DNA of 64,000 bases from Billgrantia montanilacus (GTDB lineage Bacteria; Pseudomonadota; Gammaproteobacteria; Pseudomonadales; Halomonadaceae), in the NCBI RefSeq assembly GCF_003336675.1, contig NZ_QPII01000004.1, forward strand, positions 245,812-309,811, written 5' to 3'. The notes under the pieces are model-generated. The model was not told the origin of the DNA. It made no database searches and saw only the letters and a list, made by a program, of their open reading frames with translations. Within the stretch, counting starts at the first letter, position 1, and each line of letters starts with the position of its first letter. Position numbers and translations under genes: made by a program. This document shows, piece by piece, positions 1 to 10,710 of this stretch.

Positions 1-1299
1 GGCACGGTCGGGCTGAACACCGAGTCTGAGTGGCTGGCCTGCCACGTCCAGCAGGGTATCGAACCGCCAGGGGCCCAGCGGTGTGGTTGGCACCTGGCTG
101 GCAAGAACCTGCTCCCCCTCGGCAAGGACCAGAGCCGTGCGTCTCGTGTCGACCTCGTTGAACAGCGTCTCTGCCAGGATCGGCAGGCTGACCACCATTG
201 CCACGGCGCCAAGCGTATGTGTGGCATCGCGTGGTATCGGTAGATAGTGGATGATGCCGGGCACGCCTTGCAGTAACTCGATGACATCGGTGCGACCAAC
301 CTGTTGTTCCAGCAGCGCCTGGCGTACCGCGTCGCGCCCGGCGGGCTGTGCATCGAACAGGCGTGTGCCGATTACCCCGCGGTTGACGTTGCTCTGTGGA
401 TGGACGTGCACGATGTGACTGTCACGGTCGATGAAGGCGATGTTGAGGAAATAGCGGAAGTCGTCATGATAGAGCGCTGCCTGCCGGGACCAGGCCTCCT
501 GGCTGGGAACCTGGTCGAAGAGGGACCAGACGTTGGCAAAGCGACTCATGGCGGCCTGATGTTCATTGATTTCCGATGTCAGGCGATCCGCCAACCGTTG
601 CGCCTCTGACCTGACTTGGGCATTGAGTTCCCGCTCTGTGAAGTTCTTCTGCTGATGCCAGAGCAGCAGGGCAAGAAGCACCAGGATCAGTGACGGCCAC
701 AGGGCGCGATGTACGATGGTGGCCCTTGCCTTCCAGCCAGGCAGGGCGGCGAGAATCTGACCTCCCAGCAAGCCCCAGAGGGCAAGTTGTTCCAATGGAC
801 CGGCGGCATAGCGCAACACATGGGGTGTTGAGGTGCTTGCCACGCCGAACCTCAGCTGGCTCAGCAAGAGCAGCACCGTGATGCCCATCAGCAGGGGGCC
901 GCCCAGTTGAATCCTCGCTCGAGTGGCGCAGGCCGTGGCAAGGAGCGTCAGGGAGAGCGCCAGCAGCAAGGATGGCCGCCATGCATCTAACTCGAGGCCC
1001 TGGGTGAGTCGCCGGCTCCAGCGGTCCCAGGCGGCCAGCGAGACCCAGTACTCCGGCAGTATATAGCTGAGCAGCGTTACCGTGAGCGGTATCAGTGCCA
1101 TTGACAGGACGACTCGGGCCGATTGCCGCCATCCCGCCAGCATCATCAGCTGCGCCAAGGCAACCATCCCGATCAATACCCGTTCGCTGACAGCGTAGAC
1201 GGGGCCTGTTCCACCGATCACATGCAGGCCTCCAACCAGAGCGGTCAGCGCCAGCGCCATGCCGGTCATCAGGCAGGCGGGGAGTGGGGAGGCTCTCAT
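1..1299 (-). CDS. Membrane-anchored CHASE-type sensor protein (3' end outside window)
   Basis: An open frame of 433 codons runs off the left edge. The start ATG at 1299 overlaps the mltF stop as ATGA, which implies translational coupling. Residues 1 to about 215 are very hydrophobic and resemble six to eight membrane helices. From about residue 235 there is a periplasmic-type domain with the CHASE-like pattern [17 protein letters not shown]. Proteins of this build usually end in PAS, GGDEF/EAL or histidine kinase modules, but that part is not in the window, so the output is unknown. The membrane part is MASE-like by eye only. Confidence is high that the gene is real, moderate for CHASE, and none for the output domain. 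Confidence 0.75.
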   Translation of the reverse strand, partial: MRASPLPACLMTGMALALTALVGGLHVIGGTGPVYAVSERVLIGMVALAQLMMLAGWRQSARVVLSMALIPLTVTLLSYILPEYWVSLAAWDRWSRRLTQGLELDAWRPSLLLALSLTLLATACATRARIQLGGPLLMGITVLLLLSQLRFGVASTSTPHVLRYAAGPLEQLALWGLLGGQILAALPGWKARATIVHRALWPSLILVLLALLLWHQQKNFTERELNAQVRSEAQRLADRLTSEINEHQAAMSRFANVWSLFDQVPSQEAWSRQAALYHDDFRYFLNIAFIDRDSHIVHVHPQSNVNRGVIGTRLFDAQPAGRDAVRQALLEQQVGRTDVIELLQGVPGIIHYLPIPRDATHTLGAVAMVVSLPILAETLFNEVDTRRTALVLAEGEQVLASQVPTTPLGPWRFDTLLDVAGQPLRLGVQPDRA

Positions 1300-2762
1300 A
1301 GGATTGGCGGCACGATCTCGAACAGCGGGCCGTCGTCGGCCTCTTCACCATTCGACTCGTTGAGCTGGAGATACTGCTGCTGGCTGCGATCGACGTAGGA
1401 GAGTATCTCGTAGTAGCGACGAATATTGCGCACATAGATGACCGGTTCGCCACCACGGGCATAGCCGTGACGGGTCTGGCTGTGCCATTCACGTTTTTGC
1501 AGCAGCGGCAGGGCGTCGCGGACATCTTCCCAGCTGTCGGGGTCTCCATCGAGCTGCTCGACAATCCGGCGGGCATCGTAGAGGTGGCCCAGACCGACAT
1601 TGTAGGCGGCCATGGCCATGAACAACCGGTCATCGCCCTGGATCGAGTCGGGCAGGCGATCCTTGATGTGTCGCAGGTAGCGGGCGCCGCCATCGATGCT
1701 CTGGACCGGATCCAGACGGTCATCGACGCCCATCTCGCCAGCGGTGGGCAGGGTCAGCATCATCAGTCCACGCACGCCGGTGGGGGAGGTGGCCTCAGGG
1801 TCCCAGTGCGACTCCTGGTAGCCCAGCGCCGCCAGTAACTTCCAGTCGAAGCCGGTGCTGCGGGCGGCCTCGCGAAACAATGCCGTGTAGTCGTGCAGAC
1901 GCTCATGCAGATGCGCGATGAAGACCCGGGCGCCCACGTATTCAAGATAGTCGTCGTGACCGAAGTGGCGGTTGACCAGATCCGTCAGAGCGCCTTCGTG
2001 TTGCAACTGCTGGAGAAAACGGTTGGCCTCCTGTTGCAGGCGCAGGCCGCCCTGGGCGGGAAAGGCCCAGGCCAGGGAGAGCGGCTGGCCAATGGCGAAG
2101 CCGCGCTCTACGCCGGGAAAGAAGATCCGGTTGGTTCGGAATTGGTGGTCATACACCACTGCCGCATCGAGATTGCCGCTCTCCACCCGGCTGAGCAGTT
2201 CGGGGACCTCGACCTCGGGCGACTCGCGCCAGCCAAGCTCGGGATAGTCGGCCTGCAGCCCGCGCAGGGCCTGGTCGGCGCCCGAGCCGCGGATGGTGCC
2301 GACCTCCAGGCCGGCTAGCCCCGTGGGGTCGTTGATCGGCGGCAAGCCGCGCCGATAGACCAATACCGGCTGCAGATCGAAAATTGCCCGGCTGAAGATC
2401 AGGCCTTCCTGTCCCGGGTCCAGGGGCAGAGTGGCGGCGCCCAGGTCCCCCTCCCGGCGCACGGCTTCGACCACGCTCATGACGTGGTGGCTGGCGTCCA
2501 GGGTCAGGCTGACGCCGAGGTGGTCAGCGAAGCGCCACATCAGCTCATACTCGAAGCCGGTTGGACCATGGCGCCCTTCATAGTAGGTGGTGGGCGTGTT
2601 ACGCGTGTGCACGCTGAGAAAGTCACGCTCGCGCACTGCCTTGAGAAGGTCGGCTGGCGGGGTGAAATGCCGGTAGGGAAGCAGGGACAGCACGACCCCC
2701 AGCAGCAGCAGGGCGGAAAGGCGCAGACGGCGCTGCGCGAGTCGACTCATGGGTGCAGGCAT
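1296..2762 (-). CDS. mltF: Membrane-bound lytic murein transglycosylase F
   Basis: A 488-residue protein that cleaves the MurNAc-GlcNAc bond of peptidoglycan at the periplasmic face. A hydrophobic N-terminal segment (about residues 13-30) acts as signal or anchor. Residues about 45-270 form an ABC-type solute-binding (SBP_bac_3) domain, and residues about 285-460 an SLT lysozyme-like domain. The catalytic glutamate is Glu317 in GYQESHWDP, and the AAYNVGLGH motif follows. Length matches the MltF family. It is divergent from purL, an arrangement also seen in E. coli, and its stop overlaps the start of the membrane sensor gene downstream. An alternative start is Met5 (2750). Neither start has a clear Shine-Dalgarno sequence. 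Confidence 0.93.
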   Translation of the reverse strand: MPAPMSRLAQRRLRLSALLLLGVVLSLLPYRHFTPPADLLKAVRERDFLSVHTRNTPTTYYEGRHGPTGFEYELMWRFADHLGVSLTLDASHHVMSVVEAVRREGDLGAATLPLDPGQEGLIFSRAIFDLQPVLVYRRGLPPINDPTGLAGLEVGTIRGSGADQALRGLQADYPELGWRESPEVEVPELLSRVESGNLDAAVVYDHQFRTNRIFFPGVERGFAIGQPLSLAWAFPAQGGLRLQQEANRFLQQLQHEGALTDLVNRHFGHDDYLEYVGARVFIAHLHERLHDYTALFREAARSTGFDWKLLAALGYQESHWDPEATSPTGVRGLMMLTLPTAGEMGVDDRLDPVQSIDGGARYLRHIKDRLPDSIQGDDRLFMAMAAYNVGLGHLYDARRIVEQLDGDPDSWEDVRDALPLLQKREWHSQTRHGYARGGEPVIYVRNIRRYYEILSYVDRSQQQYLQLNESNGEEADDGPLFEIVPPIL

Positions 2763-2918
2763 TTAGGCCACGATCGGCGATGAGGGCTTTACGATAACGT
2801 TACAAGGGGCATGTGTCATCCGCCGCATTTCGTCCCGCCCCCGCTTTCCAGTATCATGTCGCCTTTCTACGTCGTGTATGCGACCCCTTCCTACGCTTGC
2901 TTCAGAGGCTCCAAAGAC

Positions 2919-5900
2919 ATGCTCGAACTTCGAGGCGCGCCTGCCCTTTCCGCTTTCCGTCACGACAAGCTGCTGGCTGCCCTGCGCGCGCGGGTTCCCG
3001 AGGTCGAGTCCCTGCACGCTACCTACGTGCATTTCGTCGATCATGACGGTGAGCTGTCCGACGATGAGCGACAGGTGCTCGACCGCTTGCTCGACTATGG
3101 CATCCAGAGTGAGGGCGCGAGTGATCTTGGCGCCGAGGGGCAGCTGTTTCTGGTGGTGCCGAGAATCGGCACCCAGTCGCCCTGGTCCTCCAAGGCCACC
3201 GATATCGTGCATAACTGTGGCCTCACCAAGATCCGGCGCCTGGAGCGGGGCATCGCCTACCGTGTCGTGCTCAAGGCGCTGATGTCCGAGACCGCCTTTA
3301 CCGCCATCGTGGAGACTCTGCACGACCGCATGACCGAGAACGTGCTGGCCGATGCATCCGATGCCGCCAAGCTATTTGCCCATCATGAGCCGGCACCGCT
3401 GGGCCAGGTGAATATCCTCGAGGGCGGGCGTGGCGCCCTGGAAGCGGCCAATGGCGAGCTGGGCCTGGCCCTGGCCGACGACGAGATCGACTACCTGCTG
3501 GCCGCTTTCCAGGAGCTGGCTCGCAATCCCACCGACGTCGAACTGATGATGTTTGCCCAGGCGAACTCGGAACACTGCCGCCACAAGATATTCAATGCCG
3601 ACTGGGTGGTGGGCGGCGAGGCCCAGTCGCACTCGCTGTTCAAGATGATCAAGAATACCTTCAATGCCTCGCCGGACGATATCCTTTCAGCCTACAGTGA
3701 CAATGCCGCCGTGATCCGGGGTAGCGAGGCGGGGCGGTTCTTTCCGGCGCCGCTGACCGGTAAGGCCGACGAGCGTGCTGTCTACGGTGCGCAGCACGAG
3801 CCGATCCATATCCTGATGAAGGTGGAAACGCACAACCATCCCACGGCCATCGCGCCCTATCCCGGGGCCGCTACCGGTGCCGGTGGCGAGATCCGTGACG
3901 AAGGCGCTACCGGCATCGGCGGCAAGCCCAAGGCGGGCCTCACCGGCTTCACCGTTTCCAACCTGCGCATCCCCGAGTTCGTGCAGCCCTGGGAAGCCTT
4001 CGATTACGGCAAGCCGGACCGGATGCAGTCGGCGCTCTCGATCATGCTCGAGGGCCCCATCGGCGGCGCTTCCTTCAACAACGAATTCGGGCGCCCCAAC
4101 CTGACCGGCTACTTCCGCACGTTCGAGCAGGATGCCATGGGCGCCGGGGGCATCGAGCGGCGTGGCTACCACAAGCCGATCATGATCGCCGGCGGCTACG
4201 GCAACATTCGCGATGGCCATGTCCAGAAGGGCGAGATTCCCGTGGGTGGCAAGCTCATCGTCATGGGTGGCCCGGCCATGCTGATCGGCCTGGGCGGCGG
4301 CGCCGCTTCCTCCATGGCCTCCGGCACGTCGAGTGCCGATCTCGACTTCGCCTCGGTACAGCGCGAGAATCCCGAGATCGAGCGTCGCGCCCAGGAGGTG
4401 ATCGATCGCTGCTGGGCCCTGGGCGAGGCCAATCCCATTTGCTTCTTCCACGACGTGGGCGCAGGCGGCCTCTCCAATGCCTTGCCGGAGCTGGTCAAGG
4501 ACGGCAACCGTGGCGGTCGCTTCGATCTGCGTGCCGTACCCAATGCCGAGCCGGGCATGAGCCCGCTGGAGATCTGGTGCAACGAGGCACAGGAACGCTA
4601 TGTGCTGGCGGTGGCGCCGGAGGATCTTGAGACCTTCGATGCGCTCTGTGCCCGGGAGCGCTGCCCCTATGCCGTGGTCGGCGAGGCCATCGAGGCCCAT
4701 CACCTGGAAGTGCGCGACGGCCATTTCGAAAGCCAGCCGGTCGACCTGCCCATGAGCGTGCTGTTCGGCAAGCCACCGAAGATGCAGCGCGAATTCGAGC
4801 GGGAAAGCCGGGATCTGTCGGGTGTGATGCTCGACAACCTGGACCTGCGCGAGGCGATGGAGCGCGTCTTGCGCTTGCCCACTGTCGCTTCCAAGGGCTT
4901 CCTGATTACCATCGGCGACCGCACTATCACCGGTATGGTGGCCCGCGACCAGATGGTTGGCCCCTGGCAGGTGCCCGTGGCCGACGTGGCGGTGACCACC
5001 GCCAGCTACGATACCCATGCCGGTGAGGCCATGGCCATGGGCGAGCGGCCGCCGGTGGCGTTGATCGACCCCGCCGCCAGCGCACGACTGGCGGTCGCCG
5101 AGGCGATCACCAACCTGGCGGCGGCGCCCATCGCCAAGTTGGGGGATATCAAGCTTTCCGCCAACTGGATGAGCGCCGCCGACCACGTCGGCGAAAACCA
5201 GGCGTTGTACGACGCTGTCCATGCCGTGGGTATGGAGCTCTGCCCGGCGCTGGGCATTGCGATTCCGGTGGGAAAGGACTCCATGTCGATGCGTACTGCC
5301 TGGACGACGCAGGGCGACAAGGGCGAACCGGAAGAGAGAAGCGTCACCTCGCCGCTCTCACTGGTCGTTACCGGCTTTGCCCCGGTCACCGATGCCATGG
5401 CCACCCTGACACCACAGATCAACCTGGAACAGGACGAATCCGACCTGATCCTGATCGACCTGGGAGCGGGCAAGAACCGCCTGGGCGGCTCGGCTCTGGC
5501 CCAGGTCTATGGCCAGGTGGGTGACGCTTGCCCCGATCTGGACGACCCGGAGGATCTCAAGGCGTTCTTTGCGGTGATCCAGGGCCTCAACCGCGACGGC
5601 AAGCTACTGGCCTATCACGACCGCAGCGACGGCGGGCTTCTGGTAACCCTGCTGGAGATGGCCTTTGCCGCCCACGCGGGTCTCGAGATCAAGCTTGACT
5701 GGCTGATCGACGAGCCGGCCGACGCCGTGGATGCGCTCTTCGCCGAGGAGCTTGGTGCGGTGATCCAGGTCAATCGTCAGCACACCGAGGAAGTGCTGGC
5801 CCAGTTCGCCGGCGCGGGCATAGAGACCTGCGGCGTCATTGCCCGCCCTCGCTACGACGATCAGGTCCGCGTGACCCTCTTCGAGGAGCCGCTGCTGGAG

Positions 5901-6860
5901 ACCACGCGGCTACTGACCCAGCGCACCTGGGCCGAGACCAGCTACCGGCTGCAGGCGCTGCGTGACAACCCGGAGTGCGCCAAGAGCGAGTTCGATGGCC
6001 TGCTCGACAGCCGCGACCCTGGCCTTTCCGCCAGCACCACCTTCGACGTGGACGAGGATATCGCCGCGCCGTATGTCAACACGGCTCGGCCGGCGGTGGC
6101 AGTCTTGCGCGAACAGGGCGTGAACGGCCAACTGGAGATGGCCTGGGCCTTCGACCGTGCCGGCTTCGAGGCCGTTGACGTGCATATGAGCGATATCCTC
6201 GAAGGGCGCGTCGGCCTCGAGTCGTTCAAGGGCCTGGTCGCTTGCGGCGGTTTCTCCTATGGCGACGTGCTGGGCGCCGGTGGTGGCTGGGCCAAGTCGG
6301 TCCTGTTCAACGAACTGGCACGGGAGCAGTTTGCCGGCTTCTTCGCCCGGGACGACAGCTTCGGCCTGGGCGTCTGCAACGGCTGCCAGATGTTCGCCCA
6401 GCTGCGGGAGCTGATTCCTGGCACCGAGAACTGGCCGCGCTTCGTGCGCAACGAATCCGAGCAGTTCGAGGCGCGCGTGGCCATGGTTCAGGTGGAGAAT
6501 AGCCCCTCAATCCTGTTGGCCGGCATGGAGGGCTCACGCCTGCCGATCGCCGTGGCTCACGGCGAGGGTCGTGCCGAATTCCGCGACAGCGCGCACCTGC
6601 GCAGCATGCAGGTCAGTGCCCAGGTGGCGATGCGCTACGTGGACAACTACGGCCAGGTGACCAGCCACTATCCGGCCAACCCCAACGGCTCACCCTCCGG
6701 CATTACCGGGCTGACGACGCCGGATGGCCGGGTAACGATCATGATGCCGCATCCGGAGCGGGTGGTGCGGGCCCTCACCAACTCCTGGCGTCCGCCGGAG
6801 TGGGGGCACGATGGGGCCTGGATGCGGCTGTTCCGCAATGCTCGGGTCTGGCTTGGCTGA
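2919..6860 (+). CDS. purL: Phosphoribosylformylglycinamidine synthase
   Basis: A 1313-residue single-chain PurL that converts FGAR to FGAM with glutamine and ATP in purine synthesis. The start at 2919 ([13 protein letters not shown]) aligns with the family N-terminus; the frame stays open back to 2811, but the extra 36 residues look unlike coding. Order: PurS-like N-terminal domain, FGAM synthetase halves with [20 protein letters not shown] near residue 300, then a class I glutaminase domain. In that domain Cys1153 in GVCNGCQMF is the nucleophile and the MPHPERV segment carries catalytic His and Glu. A TAACGTTA palindrome near 2795, in the gap to mltF, is a weak candidate PurR-type operator. 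A rho-independent terminator follows. Confidence 0.97.
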   Translation: MLELRGAPALSAFRHDKLLAALRARVPEVESLHATYVHFVDHDGELSDDERQVLDRLLDYGIQSEGASDLGAEGQLFLVVPRIGTQSPWSSKATDIVHNCGLTKIRRLERGIAYRVVLKALMSETAFTAIVETLHDRMTENVLADASDAAKLFAHHEPAPLGQVNILEGGRGALEAANGELGLALADDEIDYLLAAFQELARNPTDVELMMFAQANSEHCRHKIFNADWVVGGEAQSHSLFKMIKNTFNASPDDILSAYSDNAAVIRGSEAGRFFPAPLTGKADERAVYGAQHEPIHILMKVETHNHPTAIAPYPGAATGAGGEIRDEGATGIGGKPKAGLTGFTVSNLRIPEFVQPWEAFDYGKPDRMQSALSIMLEGPIGGASFNNEFGRPNLTGYFRTFEQDAMGAGGIERRGYHKPIMIAGGYGNIRDGHVQKGEIPVGGKLIVMGGPAMLIGLGGGAASSMASGTSSADLDFASVQRENPEIERRAQEVIDRCWALGEANPICFFHDVGAGGLSNALPELVKDGNRGGRFDLRAVPNAEPGMSPLEIWCNEAQERYVLAVAPEDLETFDALCARERCPYAVVGEAIEAHHLEVRDGHFESQPVDLPMSVLFGKPPKMQREFERESRDLSGVMLDNLDLREAMERVLRLPTVASKGFLITIGDRTITGMVARDQMVGPWQVPVADVAVTTASYDTHAGEAMAMGERPPVALIDPAASARLAVAEAITNLAAAPIAKLGDIKLSANWMSAADHVGENQALYDAVHAVGMELCPALGIAIPVGKDSMSMRTAWTTQGDKGEPEERSVTSPLSLVVTGFAPVTDAMATLTPQINLEQDESDLILIDLGAGKNRLGGSALAQVYGQVGDACPDLDDPEDLKAFFAVIQGLNRDGKLLAYHDRSDGGLLVTLLEMAFAAHAGLEIKLDWLIDEPADAVDALFAEELGAVIQVNRQHTEEVLAQFAGAGIETCGVIARPRYDDQVRVTLFEEPLLETTRLLTQRTWAETSYRLQALRDNPECAKSEFDGLLDSRDPGLSASTTFDVDEDIAAPYVNTARPAVAVLREQGVNGQLEMAWAFDRAGFEAVDVHMSDILEGRVGLESFKGLVACGGFSYGDVLGAGGGWAKSVLFNELAREQFAGFFARDDSFGLGVCNGCQMFAQLRELIPGTENWPRFVRNESEQFEARVAMVQVENSPSILLAGMEGSRLPIAVAHGEGRAEFRDSAHLRSMQVSAQVAMRYVDNYGQVTSHYPANPNGSPSGITGLTTPDGRVTIMMPHPERVVRALTNSWRPPEWGHDGAWMRLFRNARVWLG

Positions 6861-6883
6861 GAAGCCTCATTCCTGAACGCAAC

Positions 6884-6905
6884 GAGGCGACCCCAAGGTC
6901 GCCTC
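6884..6905 (+). terminator. purL terminator hairpin
   Basis: A perfect 9-bp stem GAGGCGACC / GGTCGCCTC with a CCAA loop sits 24 bases after the purL stop and is followed by ATTCATTT. The T-tract is imperfect. Confidence 0.7.
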
Positions 6906-6983
6906 ATTCATTTCGCGTGGCTGGGCCTACGTAGCTGGGCTTGGGTAGCGTCGCTTGAGTGGCAAGATATCGGCGCTTGCCTG

Positions 6984-7475
6984 CTAGGACGCCTGCTTAG
7001 TCAGGTCCAGACAGCTGAGGGACGTCATGAACCCCTCGAGAACGGTGTGCTCCGCCTGCTTCTGCTTGATGATGACCGAAAGGGCGGGATAGAGCGCCGG
7101 TATGATGCTGGCCTCACGCAGGTGCTGGTGGAATCGAAGCGAGTACTCGGCATCGGTAATGGCCTGGGCCAGTACGTCATTCGCCATTTCCGGGCTACAG
7201 ATGAAATAGGGCTGGGCGGCCTCGGTCTTCTCGCTGCTGGTGGGGAGGTCGGTCAGTCCTAGCTGGCGGAAAACACGCTGTAGCACCTCGATGCGCATCT
7301 CGCACTGGATGCCCAGCGATGCCATCAGTCGGCTCACTGACGTATCGAAGGTCAGGAAGCTGAAGGCAAGCTGACGGTAACGGGCTAGCTCGGTCTTTTC
7401 ATGAGCCTCGGCCAGCGTCAACAGTTCGTCCAGCACCAACACGAGCCTGGCGATCTTTGTTTTAGTTTCAGGCAT
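6984..7475 (-). CDS. Hypothetical all-helical protein
   Basis: A 163-residue protein with AGAGGAC about seven bases before the ATG. No family is recognised with confidence. It lacks a signal peptide or membrane segment and looks wholly helical, with four amphipathic stretches (about residues 5-30, 35-75, 90-120 and 125-155). The last two carry Glu and His residues (AEYSLRFHQHL and KQAEHTVLEGF) in a spacing that recalls ferritin-like or hemerythrin-like four-helix bundles, but the metal-binding pattern is incomplete. It lies convergent to purL and divergent from the crotonase gene, with its own upstream region, so it is probably monocistronic. Function unknown. Confidence 0.6.
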   Translation of the reverse strand: MPETKTKIARLVLVLDELLTLAEAHEKTELARYRQLAFSFLTFDTSVSRLMASLGIQCEMRIEVLQRVFRQLGLTDLPTSSEKTEAAQPYFICSPEMANDVLAQAITDAEYSLRFHQHLREASIIPALYPALSVIIKQKQAEHTVLEGFMTSLSCLDLTKQAS

Positions 7476-7801
7476 GGCAGTGTCCTCTAAACGGGGTCGA
7501 AGCGAAAACCTCCCCCAGAGAAGGAGGCTGGCGGACTCATCACCCGTTTTACATGATCTTCATCAAGTATCACGACGCTTTTAGGCGTTGTGGCAACGAT
7601 TCCATTCGCTGGGTATGACAAAAACCATTAACCCGATCCCCAAATGCCCGATATATGGATTACGGCTTTCGTCTGATACGGCTCTGAATGATCACTATAG
7701 ACGAGCAGTGTGCAAGTCGCCTGTCGAGAAATAAAACATCCGTTTGAATATCGGCCTGAAAGACGCCAAACTGCAAAAAAGCGCTTGAATGGGAAGGCGG
7801 T
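7476..7801. other. Divergent intergenic region (326 bp)
   Basis: This separates the helical-protein gene from the crotonase gene and must hold both promoters. It is more AT-rich than its flanks. No convincing ORF, repeat or strong consensus promoter was seen. The crotonase ribosome site GGAAGG lies at its right end. Confidence 0.5.
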
Positions 7802-8596
7802 ATGGAAAAGGAAATTTTTTGTGACAGAGTGTCGCTCACTTTAGCGAAGCACGTGGCCGAGGTGACCCTGACGCGCCCGAGAGAGCACAATGGGCTCGAC
7901 TGGGCGATGATCGATGGCCTGCTGGCGGCGCAGCAGCGCCTGACCGAACTCGACGGCCTACGTGCCGTGGTGCTGGCTGGAGAGGGCAAGAGCTTCTGCG
8001 CCGGACTCGATATGGCGGCCATCATGACGCAGCCGCAGCGATTGCCTTCGCTACTGACAGCCGATGAGCGGGGGATCAATCCGGTTCAGCGCCTGGCGCT
8101 GGGCTGGCGTGATGCAGGGGTGCCAGTCATCGCCGCCCTGCATGGCCATGTCTACGGCGGTGGCCTGCAGATTGCGCTGGGGGCGGACATCCGGGTGACG
8201 CACCCCGACGCCAGCCTGGCGCTGTTGGAAATCGTCTGGGGCATTATTCCGGACATGGCTATCAGTGTGACGGCGAGTGACATCCGCCATGATGTCCTGC
8301 GTGAGCTGGCCTGGACGGGGCGCAAGCTGGATGGGGCTGAGAGCCTGTCGCTCGGCATCGTGACCCGATTGGCCGACGACCCGCAGGAAACCGCCCGGAC
8401 TATTGCGGCATCGATTGCGGCGCGCTCGCCGAGGGCGGTGGCTGCCGCCCGCGAGCTTTTCACGCTGGCCCCGGAACTGTCTCAACGCGAGCGGCTGGCC
8501 CTGGAGGCGCGCCTGCAGGGTGGCCTGCTGGGCGGCGAGGAGCAGGTGGAGGCCGTGGCCGCCCGCATGGGACGCAGGGAGCCCCATTTCCCCTGA
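7802..8596 (+). CDS. Enoyl-CoA hydratase/isomerase family protein
   Basis: A 264-residue crotonase-fold enzyme, cytosolic, likely acting on an acyl-CoA thioester. GGAAGG precedes the ATG. The first oxyanion-hole segment is GKSFCAGLDMAAI (about residues 62-74). The second is HGHVYGGGLQIALGADIRV (about residues 115-135), followed by LLEIVWGIIPD, where a glutamate could be catalytic. There is only one clear acidic residue in the active-site region, which fits hydratases or isomerases lacking one canonical Glu, so the reaction cannot be fixed. It stands alone, with no beta-oxidation partners beside it. The short gap to radD suggests possible read-through only. Confidence 0.85.
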   Translation: MEKEIFCDRVSLTLAKHVAEVTLTRPREHNGLDWAMIDGLLAAQQRLTELDGLRAVVLAGEGKSFCAGLDMAAIMTQPQRLPSLLTADERGINPVQRLALGWRDAGVPVIAALHGHVYGGGLQIALGADIRVTHPDASLALLEIVWGIIPDMAISVTASDIRHDVLRELAWTGRKLDGAESLSLGIVTRLADDPQETARTIAASIAARSPRAVAAARELFTLAPELSQRERLALEARLQGGLLGGEEQVEAVAARMGRREPHFP

Positions 8597-8656
8597 GACC
8601 CCGTCAAGCCTGACGATGGCTGCGTTGACCGGGTAAGATGGCGGCTTCGTGCCGCC

Positions 8657-10585
8657 ATGCCTGATTTGCCCATGTCTGATCTGCCAATGACGTTGTCCCC
8701 CACTGATTCGCTGCCTGCCCGTCAACCTGCGTTGCGCCCCTACCAGCAGGAGGCGGTGAAGCGGGTCGTCGAGCACTTTCGTGCCGGCCACGAGCCGGCC
8801 GTGGTGGTGCTGCCCACCGGCAGCGGCAAGTCGCTGGTGATCGCCGAGCTGGCGAGGCTGGCCCGGGGGCGGGTGCTGGTGCTCGCTCACGTGCGCGAAC
8901 TCGTCGAGCAGAACCATGCCAAGTACCTGGACTACGGGCTCGAAGCCGATATCTTCAGCGCGGGCCTCGGACTCAAGGAGAGCGCCCGCCAGGTGGTGTT
9001 CGGCTCGGTGCAGTCGGTGGTGCGCAACCTCGACCGTTTCGCCGCCGGTGATCACCCCCGTGGCGCCTTCACCCTGCTGGTGATCGACGAGTGTCATCGT
9101 GTCTCCGCGGACGAGGATTCGAGCTACCGCCGGGTGATAGACCGGCTGCGCCAGCACAATCCGCGCCTCAAGATCCTGGGCCTCACGGCGACGCCCTACC
9201 GGCTGGGACAGGGATTCATCTACCACCGTCACCATCACGGCATGGTGCGTGGTGACGAGCACTGTTTCTTTCGCGATTGCGTCTTCGAGCAACCCCTGCG
9301 GCTGATGGTCAAGCAGGGCTATCTGGCTCCACCGACACGCATCGATGCTGCGGTGGAGCGTTATGATTTCTCGGCGCTTCGGCCTGCCGACGGCGGGCTG
9401 TATCGGGAAGATGAGCTGAATCGAGTGGTGGCGGCCAGCCGCGCGACCCCGGGCATCGTCGCCGAGGTCATCGAGCGTGCCCGGGGCCGGCAAGGCGTGA
9501 TGCTGTTCGCCGCCACGGTGGCCCACGCCGAGGAGATTCTCGGCTACCTGCCGGCCGGTGAGGCGGCGCTGATTACCGGCGAGACGGCATCGCAGCAGCG
9601 CGAGGCGATCATCGCCGCGTTCAAGGCCCGCCGACTCAAGTTCCTGGTCAACGTCGCGGTGCTGACCACCGGTTTCGATGCCCCCCACGTCGACCTGATC
9701 GCCATTCTGCGGCCCACTGAGTCGGTGAGCCTTTACCAGCAGATCGTCGGTCGCGGCCTGCGTCCTTCGCCGGGCAAGCGCGACTGTCTCATTCTCGACT
9801 ATGCCGGCAATCCCTGGGACCTCTATGCACCCGAGGTGGGGAGCCCCCGCCCGGCCTCGGATACCGAACCGGTACAGGTCGAATGCCCCGCCTGCGGCCA
9901 CGCCAACCTCTACTGGGGGCGGCGCGACGGCGAGCTGGTCATCGAGCACTTCGGCCGCCGCTGCCAGGGGCTTATTGATAGCGCTCGAAGCCGCGCGAAC
10001 AGCGAAACAACAACATCGACAGCGGAAGACGTGGGTCGTGGCGCGACTTCGGGCGCCAATAAAGAGCAAGGCGCGGGCGCCTGCAAACAGTATCAGTGTG
10101 ACTTTCGCTTTCGCTTCAAGGTGTGTGGCGACTGCGGCGCGGAGAACGATATCGCGGCCCGGCGCTGCCATGGCTGTGGCACCCTGCTGGTGGACGCCGA
10201 CGACAAGCTGAAGGAGGCGCTTCGCCTGAAGGACGCCCGGGTGCTTCGCGTTAGCGGGATGCAGCTCGAGGCGACCGTGAACGGCCGTGGCCTGCCGCGG
10301 CTCAAGGTGACCTACCACGACGAGGACGGGGCGAGCCTGAGTGAATGGTTTGCCCTGGAGACGCTTGCTCAGCGTGCCGCCTTCGGCGCCGTGTTCCTGC
10401 GCGATCACCTGCGCGCCCCGGGGGTGCCCTGGCGTCCGACGTCCCCGGATGAGGTGGTGGCCGAGCAGCGTCGCCTGCGGGCACCGGACTTCGTGGTGGG
10501 GCGCAAGATGGGCCGCCACTGGCAGGTGCGTGAAAAGCTGTTCGACTACACTGGGCGCTATCGCAAGGCTGAGTCGGCGGAATAG
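8657..10585 (+). CDS. radD: RadD/YejH-type DNA-repair helicase
   Basis: A 642-residue superfamily 2 ATPase closely matching E. coli RadD, which helps process recombination intermediates and tolerate double-strand breaks. Motif I is LPTGSGKS (residues 52-59), motif II is DECH (144-147), LTATPYRLG is motif III, and VGRGLRPS is motif VI. C-terminal zinc-finger cysteines are seen in [14 protein letters not shown] and [20 protein letters not shown]. Relative to E. coli RadD, a Ser/Thr/Ala-rich insert of about 30 residues splits the zinc region between CQGLIDSA and QCDFRFRF (DNA about 9975-10095). The N-terminus is uncertain: Met1, Met6 and Met11 are all possible and none has a clear Shine-Dalgarno sequence. 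Confidence 0.94.
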   Translation: MPDLPMSDLPMTLSPTDSLPARQPALRPYQQEAVKRVVEHFRAGHEPAVVVLPTGSGKSLVIAELARLARGRVLVLAHVRELVEQNHAKYLDYGLEADIFSAGLGLKESARQVVFGSVQSVVRNLDRFAAGDHPRGAFTLLVIDECHRVSADEDSSYRRVIDRLRQHNPRLKILGLTATPYRLGQGFIYHRHHHGMVRGDEHCFFRDCVFEQPLRLMVKQGYLAPPTRIDAAVERYDFSALRPADGGLYREDELNRVVAASRATPGIVAEVIERARGRQGVMLFAATVAHAEEILGYLPAGEAALITGETASQQREAIIAAFKARRLKFLVNVAVLTTGFDAPHVDLIAILRPTESVSLYQQIVGRGLRPSPGKRDCLILDYAGNPWDLYAPEVGSPRPASDTEPVQVECPACGHANLYWGRRDGELVIEHFGRRCQGLIDSARSRANSETTTSTAEDVGRGATSGANKEQGAGACKQYQCDFRFRFKVCGDCGAENDIAARRCHGCGTLLVDADDKLKEALRLKDARVLRVSGMQLEATVNGRGLPRLKVTYHDEDGASLSEWFALETLAQRAAFGAVFLRDHLRAPGVPWRPTSPDEVVAEQRRLRAPDFVVGRKMGRHWQVREKLFDYTGRYRKAESAE

Positions 10586-10710
10586 AGGGGAGCCTCTACA
10601 TTGACGCCAGGGGCGCCGGGGGCAGGCTGAAGAGGAGGCGCTGTTTCTCGTACCGCCATCTTGCTAGACTGCCCCGTTGATCGACTCTTCCCCCGAGAGG
10701 CCAGCCCCGC

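Noticed and set aside
563..1723. 386-codon open frame on the minus strand
   Set aside because: Covers the sensor and mltF in another frame; composition (Arg/Ser/Pro-rich) is non-coding in style. The true sensor frame runs off the window edge.
2789..2804. PurR operator before purL
   Set aside because: ACGATAACGTTACAAG shares only about 9 of 16 positions with the E. coli consensus; kept only as a remark.
3687..5222. 511-codon open frame on the minus strand
   Set aside because: Antisense shadow of purL.
8051..10519. 822-codon open frame on the minus strand
   Set aside because: Lies antisense to radD and the crotonase gene. It is an artefact of high-GC codon bias and shows no domain.
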